From: Curvibacter sp.
GTDB taxonomy: Bacteria > Pseudomonadota > Gammaproteobacteria > Burkholderiales > Burkholderiaceae_C
Assembly: GCA_020621965.1 (NCBI GenBank)
Contig: JAHRYV010000023.1
Coordinates: forward strand, 1-53,941
Reading direction: 5' to 3'
DNA: 53,941 nucleotides
The notes below the pieces were generated by a model. That model did not search any database and was not told the DNA's origin. It was given only the letters and a program-made list of their open reading frames with translations. Of the stretch, positions 31,875-42,639 are shown piece by piece (the first letter of the stretch is position 1; each line of letters begins with the position of its first letter). Made by a program: the position numbers and the translations under genes.

Positions 31875-31919
31875 ATAGCCGCGGCCTATTCAATAGATAT
31901 TCCAAATTAACTGGAATAT
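31875..31919. promoter_or_regulatory. katG control region: OxyR-like half site and an 8-bp dyad
   Basis: ATAG-N7-CTAT (31875-31889) is a perfect match to one half of the OxyR consensus; the second half in register (ATAT-N7-TAAC) is poor. Directly after it, ATATTCCA (31897-31904) and TGGAATAT (31912-31919) form a perfect dyad with a 7-bp spacer, which holds a T-N11-A LysR-type box. It lies about 190-230 bp upstream of katG. The rest of 31841-32105 holds no gene. Confidence 0.5.
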
Positions 31920-31937
31920 TTAATAGACGGTGCCTAA

Positions 31938-34253
<2,316 letters not shown>

Positions 34254-34282
34254 TCTGATGCACAAGGTCCCGGGCTGCAAGT

Positions 34283-34337
34283 AGGCAAGTTCGCTTGCCT
34301 GAATGACAAAGGCCACCTTCGGGTGGCCTTTGTCATT
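34283..34337 (+). terminator. two adjacent TTCG-loop hairpins after katG
   Basis: The first is AGGCAAG-TTCG-CTTGCCT (34283-34300). The second is a perfect 16-bp stem with a TTCG loop (34302-34337) whose 5' arm has CAAAGGCC and whose 3' arm has GGCCTTTG. Both have the very stable UUCG tetraloop in RNA. They close the katG transcript and could also shield the next gene from the other side. Confidence 0.85.
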
Positions 34338-34404
34338 GCGAGTTCTACATGTTTGTCTGAAGATGTGGATAGATCCGAACTGAAAATCTGCGAAAGGACG
34401 CGCA

Positions 34405-34953
34405 ATGAGTTCAAGAGCTGAGGTAAATATTGCACGGGCAGGAGAGTTCTTCATGCACTGCTTGTGGCTTCAGGGCCAGATGGCAGATCTACTCATCTTT
34501 AAGAAACAACCAGAACTAATCCAGCCATTTTTGGCCAATCCAGAAAAGGTTCCTATGGCGGTGGCAACTTTGCGTGCCGAATATTGGGAGGGAGAGTTTG
34601 GCCCACTGAAGAAAGAGTTTTCGAAGTACTTTCGAGATCAAATGAGCGCGGTTCACATTGCAGATCTTGACTATGTTTACTACTTGCGTAACGCAATTGC
34701 TCACAGTCACGTATCAATCGGCAGAGACTTTCTTCTCTATCGGCCCGGTCGCGGAGGGAAGGGTGAACAAGAAATGATTGATGCACTAGGCTTGAAGCCG
34801 GTCGTGGATCAGGCAAATCCCCTCATGGTGTCGATTCGGCTATATGACGATGCCAAATACCTCAATGATTTCAATCGCATCAAACGCTTAGACGGCGAGT
34901 GCTTCAGCGAAATCGCGACCTCTCTAGGATTGCGACACAGTCGAATTCGCTAA
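34405..34953 (+). CDS. HEPN-like protein of unknown function, low GC
   Basis: I do not recognise the family of this 182-residue protein. It is helical in appearance, with no signal peptide. The segment YYLRNAIAHSHVSIG at about residues 92-106 contains an Arg-x4-His motif (RNAIAH) typical of HEPN RNase domains, preceded by long helices, as in that fold. Many HEPN proteins are toxins or defence nucleases, but others are inactive. No antitoxin gene is visible beside it. Base composition is close to 50% GC, well below its neighbours, which suggests recent acquisition. AAAGGA lies 6 nt before the ATG. It is a single gene between the katG terminator and the convergent priA. Confidence 0.7.
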   Translation: MSSRAEVNIARAGEFFMHCLWLQGQMADLLIFKKQPELIQPFLANPEKVPMAVATLRAEYWEGEFGPLKKEFSKYFRDQMSAVHIADLDYVYYLRNAIAHSHVSIGRDFLLYRPGRGGKGEQEMIDALGLKPVVDQANPLMVSIRLYDDAKYLNDFNRIKRLDGECFSEIATSLGLRHSRIR

Positions 34954-34977
34954 GCGGACGAAAGTTTACGCCTGTCG

Positions 34978-37047
34978 TCAAATCGTCAACGGATCCACAT
35001 CCACCGCCCAGCGGATCAGCCCCTTGCCTTCAGGCCCCTGCCGCACCTCGTGCAGCACCTCGTGCCAGCCCGCCAGGAAACGCTGCAGCGCCGCGCGTGA
35101 GGGCGATTCGATCAGCATCTGCGCGCGTTCCACATTGGCGACCCGCTGCACGCTCATGGGCACCGCCGGGTAGAGCGTGACGTTCAACGCGGCGGCGGCC
35201 TCGGTGCCCAGGGCGCTGGCCGCGTTGAGGAAAGCTTGCGCGGTCTCCTGCGTGCGCGCTTCGGCTCTTACCAGGGCCTGGAAGCTGTAGGGCGGCAGGC
35301 CGGCCTGTTCGCGCTCTTTCAGTTGCTGGGCGGCGAAGGCCGGGTAGTCGTGTTTTTTCAGGTTCTCGTACAGCGGGTGCGTGGGGTGGTGGGTCTGCAC
35401 CCACATCTCGCTCTGGGCGCTGATGCCGGCATCGCGCCCGGCGCGGCCGGCCGCCTGCATCAGCAGGCTGAACAGGCGCTCGGGCGCGCGGAAGTCGCTG
35501 GAGAAGAGCGCGCTGTCGGGGTTGGCGGCGGCCACCAGGGTGATACGGCGGAAGTCGTGGCCCTTGGCGATCATCTGGGTGCCGACCAGCACATCCACTT
35601 CGCCGGCATGTACCTGGGCGAGTTGCGCTTCCAGTTCGCCCTTGAGTTTGGTGGTGTCGGCGTCGATGCGCACGATGCGCACGGGGGTGCCGTCGGGGCG
35701 CTGCACGTCGGCCAGCAACGCGCCCAGCTGTTCTTCCAGCTGCTCGGTGCCGCGGCCCATGGGGCGGATGTCGGGGCTGCCGCAGCCGGGGCAGGCGCGC
35801 GGTACGCGTTCGGTAAAACCGCAGTGGTGGCAGCGCAGGGTGCGGTCGATCTTGTGGAAGACACGGTAGGCGCTGCAGTGCGGGCACTCGCTTTTCCAGT
35901 CGCAGTCGCTGCAATGCAGCACCGGGGCGTAACCGCGCCGGTTCAGGAAGACCATGCTCTGTTCGCCCTTGGTCACGCGGGCCTTGATGGCTTCGAGCAG
36001 CGGCGGCGAGAACACGGCGTGCTTGGGCTGGTGGTTCATGTCCACGCGCCGCACCAAAGGTAAAGCGCCACCGTCACCGACGCGGCTGGGCATGAGCAGG
36101 CGCACGTAGCGCCCGCCCTCAGCGGCCGGGCGGCTGTGGTACCAGCTCTCCAGCGAGGGCGTGGCCGAACCGAGGATGACCTTGGCGCCTTCCTGTTTGC
36201 CGCGGTAGACGGCCAGGTCGCGCGCCGAGTAACGCGCGCCTTCCTGCTGTTTGTAGCTGGGGTCGTGTTCTTCGTCGACCACCACCAGCCGCAGTCTGGG
36301 CAGGGAGGCGAACACGGCCATGCGCGTGCCCAGCACGATGCGCGCCGCGCCGCTGTGCGCGGCCAGCCAGCTTTTCAGGCGCTGCGGGTTGGTCATGCCG
36401 CTGTGCAGCGAGACCACCACCTCGGCGCCAAAGCGGGCGGCAAAACGTTCTTCCAGCTGCGGCGTGAGGTTGATCTCGGGCACCATCACCAGGGCCTGGG
36501 CCTGCGGGTCGCGCTCCAGCAGTGTCTGCACGCAGCGCAGGTAAACCTCGGTCTTGCCGCTGCCGGTGGCGCCGAAGAGCAGGAAGGGGCCGGCCTGGGC
36601 CTCGATCTGGTCCAGCACGGCGGCCTGCTCGGGTGTCAAGGTCGGGGCGCCGACAGCGCGCGCGGCGCCGGTGGCGCTGGGGCGCTTGAGCCTGCGGGCC
36701 AGCTGCTCGCTGCTGAGTTCACGCAACTGCGGTGGCAGCGCGGCCAGGGCGATCTCGCCGGCGGCGCGCTGGTAGTAGCTGGCGGCAAAGTCCACCAGCT
36801 GGCGCCAGGCCGGGCTCAGTGGCGCCAGGGCATCGAGTGCGGCCGCGACGGGGCGCAGGCGGCTGGTTTCCACCTCCGCCTGGTTTTGTGTTGCCGCATC
36901 CCACACGATGCCCAGCGTCTCGCGCCGGCCCAGCGGCACGCGCACCAGCGTGCCGGGGGCAAGTGCCCGCTCGCTCAGGTAGCTCAGCGTGCCCGCCACC
37001 TGGCTGTGTGCCGGCGTGTGCACCAAGATGGAGAGCTGCTGTGTCAT
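34978..37047 (-). CDS. priA: primosomal replication-restart helicase PriA
   Basis: PriA reloads the replisome at stalled forks. The 689-residue protein has the N-terminal DNA-binding domain (about 1-105), the helicase core with Walker A GATGSGKTEVY, the DEEH box in VVVDEEHDPSYKQQ and GSATPSLES, and eight zinc-binding cysteines (CSDC, CPHC, CHHC and CPGC). The C-terminal helicase motifs GTQMIAKGHDF and QAAGRAGR are present. Length is slightly below the E. coli 732. The ATG at 37047 begins MTQQLSILVHTP. AT-rich DNA flanks it on both sides. Confidence 0.96.
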   Translation of the reverse strand: MTQQLSILVHTPAHSQVAGTLSYLSERALAPGTLVRVPLGRRETLGIVWDAATQNQAEVETSRLRPVAAALDALAPLSPAWRQLVDFAASYYQRAAGEIALAALPPQLRELSSEQLARRLKRPSATGAARAVGAPTLTPEQAAVLDQIEAQAGPFLLFGATGSGKTEVYLRCVQTLLERDPQAQALVMVPEINLTPQLEERFAARFGAEVVVSLHSGMTNPQRLKSWLAAHSGAARIVLGTRMAVFASLPRLRLVVVDEEHDPSYKQQEGARYSARDLAVYRGKQEGAKVILGSATPSLESWYHSRPAAEGGRYVRLLMPSRVGDGGALPLVRRVDMNHQPKHAVFSPPLLEAIKARVTKGEQSMVFLNRRGYAPVLHCSDCDWKSECPHCSAYRVFHKIDRTLRCHHCGFTERVPRACPGCGSPDIRPMGRGTEQLEEQLGALLADVQRPDGTPVRIVRIDADTTKLKGELEAQLAQVHAGEVDVLVGTQMIAKGHDFRRITLVAAANPDSALFSSDFRAPERLFSLLMQAAGRAGRDAGISAQSEMWVQTHHPTHPLYENLKKHDYPAFAAQQLKEREQAGLPPYSFQALVRAEARTQETAQAFLNAASALGTEAAAALNVTLYPAVPMSVQRVANVERAQMLIESPSRAALQRFLAGWHEVLHEVRQGPEGKGLIRWAVDVDPLTI

Positions 37048-37402
37048 ACGTCGAGACCGCCCAACTGCCCTTTCTTCAAGCTGACTAGCGAAAGTCGCGC
37101 TAAGTGCTTGATCTGGAATGCCTTTGTCCGTGGTCCAAGTATTCTGTGGATAACTTTGTTGATAGTTGGCTCCGAGTCATCCCGAAGCCTTGTAAATCAA
37201 GGCTTTGCTCAAAATGCCTGTCAAAAAAGCAAAGATTTAATTCTTTATAAATCAACAACTTAGCTTAGCTACTGGATTTGTAGCAAAGCCTACCCCGGGA
37301 GGCATCTAATGGCGCACCGCAGCACGAATTTTGTGCATAAGTGAGTCCGCGCTGGCATATTTCACGAACCGGCGACGGGTGTACTGAAATCCGGGAAATC
37401 CA
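37048..37402. other. 355-bp AT-rich intergenic region with a DnaA-box match
   Basis: The centre (about 37100-37300) is far more AT-rich than its surroundings. It holds a perfect DnaA consensus (TTATCCACA, read on the minus strand, 37145-37153) and a one-mismatch copy TGTGCATAA (37332-37340). A perfect 10-bp inverted repeat AGGCTTTGCT (37200-37209) / AGCAAAGCCT (37282-37291) encloses the most AT-rich stretch. No gene is supported. It separates priA from hemE, both on the minus strand, so the hemE terminator and the priA promoter must lie here. Confidence 0.6.
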
Positions 37403-38503
37403 CTATTCCCGCAGCTTGCGGGAGTGTCCATGCACTGCCTGCACCAGCGCCGCGACGTGATCCGGGGGGGTGTATTGGCTGATGCCGTGGCCCAGATTGA
37501 AGATGTGGGTCGGGCCGCTGGCCGACTTGTCGGTGTGCGGGCGGCCGAAGCTCTCCAGCACCTTCTTCACCTCGGCTTCGATGGCCGCCGGCGGGGCGAA
37601 CAGCACGTTGGGGTCGATATTGCCTTGCAGCGCCTTGCTGCCGCCGACGATGGCGCGCGCCTTGCCCAGGTTCATGGTCCAGTCCAGGCCCAGCACCTCG
37701 CAGTCGAGCCGGCCCATTTCCTCCAGCCACAGGCCGCCGCCCTTGGTGAAGACGATGCGCGGCACCACCTTGCCGTCCACGCCCTTGCGTTTGAGGCCGG
37801 CGAGCACACGCGCGGTGTAGGCCAGGCTGAACTCCTGGAAGGCGCCGTCGGCCAGTACACCGCCCCAGCTGTCGAAGATCATCACGGCTTGGGCGCCGGC
37901 GTCGATCTGGGTGTTGAGGTAGGTGGCGACGGCGTCGGCGTTGACCTGCAGGATGCGGTGCATCAGGTCCGGGCGGCTGTAGAGCATGCTCTTGACCAGG
38001 CGGTAGTCGTCCGAGCCGCCGCCCTCGACCATGTAGCAGGCCAGCGTCCAGGGGCTGCCGGAGAAGCCGATCAGCGGCACGCGGCCGTTGAGGGCCTTGC
38101 GGATCGAGGTGACGGCGTCGAACACGTAACGCAGTTTGTCCATGTCCGGCACTTCGAGTTTGGCCACGGTGGCCTCGTCGCGCACGGCGGTGGCAAAACG
38201 CGGGCCTTCGCCCTGCGCAAAGCTCAGGCCCAGGCCCATGGCGTCGGGCACGGTCAGGATGTCGGAAAACAGGATGGCGGCATCGAGCGGGTAACGCTCC
38301 AGCGGCTGCAGCGTGACTTCGGTGGCGTAGTCCACGTTGGTGGCCAAGCCCATGAAGCTGCCGGCCTGGGCGCGGGTGGCGCAGTACTCGGGCAGATAAC
38401 GGCCGGCCTGGCGCATCAGCCAGACGGGGGTGTAGTCGGTGGCCTGGCGCAGGCAGGCGCGCAGGAAGGTGTCGTTTTGGAGGGGGGCGAAGCTGGAACT
38501 CAT
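37403..38503 (-). CDS. hemE: uroporphyrinogen decarboxylase
   Basis: HemE removes four carboxyl groups from uroporphyrinogen III to give coproporphyrinogen III in haem synthesis. The 366-residue length is normal. Signatures are [15 protein letters not shown] (about 26-40), the FSDIL segment with its catalytic Asp, [19 protein letters not shown], and the C-terminal [14 protein letters not shown]. It is followed by priA at a distance of 355 bp on the same strand, so they are probably separate transcripts. The neighbour at 38551 lies 47 bp upstream of its start on the same strand. Confidence 0.97.
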   Translation of the reverse strand: MSSSFAPLQNDTFLRACLRQATDYTPVWLMRQAGRYLPEYCATRAQAGSFMGLATNVDYATEVTLQPLERYPLDAAILFSDILTVPDAMGLGLSFAQGEGPRFATAVRDEATVAKLEVPDMDKLRYVFDAVTSIRKALNGRVPLIGFSGSPWTLACYMVEGGGSDDYRLVKSMLYSRPDLMHRILQVNADAVATYLNTQIDAGAQAVMIFDSWGGVLADGAFQEFSLAYTARVLAGLKRKGVDGKVVPRIVFTKGGGLWLEEMGRLDCEVLGLDWTMNLGKARAIVGGSKALQGNIDPNVLFAPPAAIEAEVKKVLESFGRPHTDKSASGPTHIFNLGHGISQYTPPDHVAALVQAVHGHSRKLRE

Positions 38504-38550
38504 AACCCCGATTGTCGCAGGCCGGCCGGCCCGCGGCCGGAGCGGCCGGC

Positions 38551-38910
38551 TCAGCGGGCCAGGCGCACTTCCAGGATCTCGAACTCAAGGGCCTCGTGGT
38601 AGACGTGGGTGTCCTGGCTGGCCATGTGCAGCAGGATCTTGGGCGCCTGGTGGGCGACGATGCGGTGGGCGGCGATGCCCAGCAGCACCAGGCCCAGACC
38701 GAGCCAGGGGTGGCCGAAATAGGCCACGCCGATGCCCGTGCCGATGATGGGCAGGATCAGCGCGGTCAGCATCATGCGGTGCTTGACGTACTTGCGTGCC
38801 CGCTCCGGGTTGACGATGACGCGAAAGCGCCCGGCCGGCAGGCCGGCGCGGAATTCGTCGAAGGGCACATAAAGCGCCTCGGCGCCGTCGTCGCTGGGGG
38901 TGTCACTCAT
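38551..38910 (-). CDS. small two-helix membrane protein, hypothetical
   Basis: The 119-residue protein has a soluble acidic N-terminus, a basic stretch RARKYVKHR, and two hydrophobic segments (about residues 47-64 and 67-84, [19 protein letters not shown] and [16 protein letters not shown]). It ends in a short tail [13 protein letters not shown] do not recognise a named family. It sits between dsbD and hemE on the same strand and could be transcribed with either. Codon use is normal, so it is likely a real gene. Confidence 0.75.
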   Translation of the reverse strand: MSDTPSDDGAEALYVPFDEFRAGLPAGRFRVIVNPERARKYVKHRMMLTALILPIIGTGIGVAYFGHPWLGLGLVLLGIAAHRIVAHQAPKILLHMASQDTHVYHEALEFEILEVRLAR

Positions 38911-38988
38911 GGATATTCGCGTGGTCGATCATCAGGCAGCGATTCTGCACCACACGCAGACCGGCGGCGCGCGGCTGCGGGGGGCGGG

Positions 38989-41151
38989 TCAAAGCGCGTT
39001 CAGCGCCTTGCGCACTTCGCCCACGCTCAGCACTTCCGACAGCACCACCGGCGCACGGCCCTGGCGGTAGAAAACGTAGACCGGCACGCCGTTGCGGCCC
39101 AGTTCGGCCAGCGCGGCGGTGATGGCGGGGTCGCGCCGCGTCCAGTCGGCGCGCAGCATCACGACTTTTTTCGTATCGAAGTCCGCCAGCAAGTCGGCGT
39201 CGGCCAGGGCGGTCTGCTTGTTGTACTGGCAGGTCACGCACCAGGCGGCGGTGTAGTCGACGAACACGGTCTGCCCGCTGGCCAGCAGCGTCTGCAGACG
39301 CTCCGGGCTCCAGGGCTGCCAGCGTTCGCTGCTGGTCTGGCTGGCGGTGGCCGTCTCGATCTTGAACATGTACGGCCCCAGCGCCCAGGCCGTCCAGGCG
39401 CTCAGGGCGATCAGCACCGCGGCCAGTACCACGCGCAGCCGGCCTTGCAGTGTCAGCGCCCAGATCACTGCGCTGAGGGCGACGAGCAGGGTCAGCAGCA
39501 CGGCCGCGCCGTCCACGCCGCTCTGGTGGCCCATGACCCAGACCAGCCAGACCACCGTGACCAGCATGGGGAAGGCCAGCAGCTTGCGCAAGGCGTCCAT
39601 CCAGGCCCCGGGCCGGGGCAGCCAGCGCGCAAAGGCCGGCACGAAGCTGATGGCCAGATAGGGCAGGGCCAGCCCCAGGCCGATGGCGGCGAAGATCAAC
39701 AGCGCCTGCGTGGCCGGCAGCGTGACGGCCAGGCCCAGCGAGGCGCCCATGAAGGGCGCGGTGCAGGGCGAGGCCACGGCCACGGCCAGCACGCCGGTGA
39801 GGAAGGCGTCGATGACGGGATGGCGCGCCTGGAAGGCGGCCAGCGAGGACGGTGCGAACTGGCCGAACTCGAACACCCCCGCGAGGTTGAGCGCGATGAT
39901 GGTGAACAGCGCGGCCAGCGCGGCCACCACCCCCGGGTCCTGCAGCTGGAAACCCCAGCCCAGGTTCTCGCCGGCCGCGCGCAGGCCCAGCAGCAGCAGG
40001 CCCAGGAGCACGAAGCTGACGATGACACCGGCCGTATAGGCCAGGCCGCTGAGGCGATGGCCGCGGTGATCGTCGGCGTGGCGCGTGAAGCTCAGCACCT
40101 TGATGGCCAGCACCGGGAACACGCAGGGCATGAGGTTGAGGATGACACCACCCAGCAGCGCCCCGAGCAGTGCCGCGACGAAGGTGAGCGACGGCGCGCT
40201 GCTGCTCGCACCCGCCGCGGCGTTGGCATCAAGCGCGGCCTGCAGCGCGGGCGAGAGGCCCACCGGTGCGGCCGTGGCCGGCCAGGTGCCGCTGACGGGC
40301 AGCTCGACCCGCCAGCCCTGGCCCTGCTGCGTCAGCACCACGGGCAGGGCCTTGGGGCTGCTGCTGCGCTGCGCCAGCAGCGGCAGCTCGGCCGTCCACA
40401 GCGCGCCCTGCCAAGCTTGCTGCCAGGGCACGGAGGGGTTGATGACCTCGGGGGTTTCAGGAAAGGCGTCGAGCGGCTTGCCGCGCAGATGGGCCGGCAG
40501 GCCGGCGACACGCAGCTTGAGGGTCTGGCCCTCGATGCGGATCTGGCTCTCCGCCTGGGCGGCCAGCGCCTTGGGTTGGGCTTTGAGGGCGGCGTCGAAG
40601 GCGGGGCCGTGCAGGGCGGTCGAGCCCTTGAGCGGGATGCGCAAGGTGAACTCGCCCTCTTCCGGGATGCACTCGGTGCGGCAGATCAGCCAGCTGGCGC
40701 GCAGCTTGACCGTGAGCTCGTTGCTCAGCAGCGGCGGCTTGAAGTCGGGTGTGATGGTCAGCGGCACCGGCAGCAGCAGCCGGCCTTCATACCCGTAGTT
40801 GACCAGGGGGCCGACCGTGAGCTTCTTCGGGATGGGCCAGGCGATCTCGCCGGCCGACACGCCCGGCGGCAGTGTCCAGTCGAGCTGGGTGGGCAGGCCG
40901 GAGTCGCCGGCATTCTTCCAGTAGGTGTGCCAGTGGGGTTTGTGCTCGATCTGCAGGCCGACCCAGACCTCCTGCCCGGGTCCCACGCCCTGTGGTGCAT
41001 GGGCCAGCAGTTCGGCGCGGGCCTGTTCGGTGGTGACCACGGCGTTGTTGCCGGTAGGCACCAACTGGGCGCCGGCCCCTGCGGCGCCGAGCAGGCCAAC
41101 CAGCAACACGGTCAGGACGGGACGCAGGAAACGCAAACAAGTCAGGGACAT
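38989..41151 (-). CDS. DsbD/ScsB-type thiol-disulfide interchange protein
   Basis: The 720-residue protein moves electrons from the cytoplasm to periplasmic thiol proteins. It has a signal peptide (VLTVLLVGLLGAAGAGAQ). The N-terminal periplasmic domain (about 30-290) includes WLICRTECIPEEGEF. The membrane core of about eight helices carries cysteines in NLMPCVFPVL and ASPCTAPFMG, and the C-terminal thioredoxin domain has WCVTC (about residue 633). The N-domain cysteine pattern resembles ScsB-like proteins more than E. coli DsbD. The start at 41151 is set by the signal peptide; the reading frame is open further upstream. It is divergent from cfa. Confidence 0.92.
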   Translation of the reverse strand: MSLTCLRFLRPVLTVLLVGLLGAAGAGAQLVPTGNNAVVTTEQARAELLAHAPQGVGPGQEVWVGLQIEHKPHWHTYWKNAGDSGLPTQLDWTLPPGVSAGEIAWPIPKKLTVGPLVNYGYEGRLLLPVPLTITPDFKPPLLSNELTVKLRASWLICRTECIPEEGEFTLRIPLKGSTALHGPAFDAALKAQPKALAAQAESQIRIEGQTLKLRVAGLPAHLRGKPLDAFPETPEVINPSVPWQQAWQGALWTAELPLLAQRSSSPKALPVVLTQQGQGWRVELPVSGTWPATAAPVGLSPALQAALDANAAAGASSSAPSLTFVAALLGALLGGVILNLMPCVFPVLAIKVLSFTRHADDHRGHRLSGLAYTAGVIVSFVLLGLLLLGLRAAGENLGWGFQLQDPGVVAALAALFTIIALNLAGVFEFGQFAPSSLAAFQARHPVIDAFLTGVLAVAVASPCTAPFMGASLGLAVTLPATQALLIFAAIGLGLALPYLAISFVPAFARWLPRPGAWMDALRKLLAFPMLVTVVWLVWVMGHQSGVDGAAVLLTLLVALSAVIWALTLQGRLRVVLAAVLIALSAWTAWALGPYMFKIETATASQTSSERWQPWSPERLQTLLASGQTVFVDYTAAWCVTCQYNKQTALADADLLADFDTKKVVMLRADWTRRDPAITAALAELGRNGVPVYVFYRQGRAPVVLSEVLSVGEVRKALNAL

Positions 41152-41389
41152 GGAATATCCGGTTTGGGAGCAGGGGTACAGCGGTGGGAGTGCGCCGGTG
41201 TGCGCGGAGTTCCGTGCGGGCAGGCCGACCGTGCATGAATATAAGCCATGGCTGAAAGTCTTGAATTCACTATGGCTGTCATAGACACTATCTAATGCCA
41301 TGGCCTGCAGCCGGCCGAATAATGCGCTGTTCCCAAGCAGGTTGCCGCCAGACCTGCGCATGACGACTCATCCCGTGAGGAGGTTCATG

Positions 41390-42615
41390 ATGGTGCCTAG
41401 CCTGGAAGCGGTGTTGAGCCCCTGGGTGGCTCAGCTCAAGTCCAAGACCAACTTGCCCATCCTGGTGCAATGGGGCGAAAACCCGGCACCCGGTTCCGGT
41501 CTGCGCCTGGGCGACTTCAACACGCCCAAGGTGGTGATCCGGGTGCGCAAGCCCGGTGCGGTGCCGCTGCTGCTCTCGCCCTCGCTGGACAGCCTGGGCG
41601 AAGCTTATGTGGAGGGCTTGATCGACGTCGAGGGCAGTGTGGACGACATCCTGGCCATGGCGCATGGTCTGGCCGAAGCCGGCAGCTGGACCGAGGGCCG
41701 GCTCGCCCGCATCGCCCGCCACTTCAGCCACAACAAGAAGAGCGACCGCGAGGCCGTCCAGTACCACTACGACGTCTCCAACGAGTTCTACCAGACCTGG
41801 CTCGATCCGGCCATGGTCTATTCCTGCGCCTATTTCGAAAACGGCGACGAGACCCTGGCCGAGGCGCAGACCAAGAAGATCGACCACATCCTGACCAAGG
41901 TACGGCTGCAGCCGGGCCAGCGCCTGCTCGACATCGGTTGCGGCTGGGGCGCGCTGGTCATGCGTGCGGCCAGCCACTTCGGCGCCCGCTGCCTGGGCGT
42001 CACGCTGTCGCAGCGCCAGTTCGAGCTGGCGACCGAGCGCGTGCGTGCCGCCGGCCTGCAGGACAAGGTGGAGATCCGGCTGCAGGACTACCGCGACGTG
42101 CAGGGCCAGTTCGACCGCATCACCAGCGTGGCATGTTCGAGCACGTGGGGCTGGACTACCTGACCGAGTACTTCGGCCGTATCCGCAAGCTGCTGGCCGA
42201 CGAGGGCTGGGTGCTCAACCATGGCATCACCTCCACCGATCCCAATGACGGTGAGACCGGCTATGGCGGGGGCCGTTTCATCGACCGCTACGTTTTCCCG
42301 CAGGGCGAGCTGCCGCACATCAGCACCGTGCTCAAGACCCTGCAGGACGGCGGCCTGGAGGCCACGGACGTGGAGAGCCTGCGCCGCCACTATGCCCGCA
42401 CCACCGGCCTGTGGAGCCAGGCCTTCGAGGCCCATGGCGAGCAGCTGCGCGGCATGGTGGACCAGAAGCACTGGCGCATCTGGCGCGTCTATCTTGCCGG
42501 CTGCCAGTGGGCCTTCGAACACGACGAGATTTCGCTCTACCAGGTGTTGTGCACCAAGTCCGGTCGCCAGGCGCGCGGCCTGCCCTGGTCGCGCCGCTGG
42601 ATGTACCAGCGCTGA
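41390..42615 (+). CDS. cfa: cyclopropane-fatty-acyl-phospholipid synthase, frame broken once
   Basis: Cfa adds a methylene group from S-adenosylmethionine to unsaturated acyl chains of membrane lipids. The first part runs to FDRITSV and then leaves frame; the expected GMFEHVGLDYLTEYFGRIRKL continues one base out. One G is missing in a GGG run at 42130-42131. Restored, the protein has 408 residues, with YHYDVSNEFYQTWLD, YSCAYFENGDETL, the SAM motif LLDIGCGWGALVMRAA and the C-terminal YRVYLAGCQWAFE-type end (read WRVYLAGCQWAFEHD). GAGGAGG six bases before the ATG at 41390 fixes the start; 41387 and 41360 are alternatives. A sequencing error is more likely than a true pseudogene because the rest is fully conserved. 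Confidence 0.92.
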
Positions 42616-42639
42616 AGCGAGCCCCGGGATAATGGCGGC

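Noticed and set aside
37048..37402. Calling this gap the chromosomal origin
   Set aside because: There is only one perfect DnaA box, dnaA and rpmH are not nearby, and betaproteobacterial origins are expected at dnaA. It is kept as a finding only.
38512..41238. 908-codon open frame antisense to dsbD
   Set aside because: It is a mirror of the DsbD-type gene, with Gln/Arg/Gly-rich translation and no recognisable domain.
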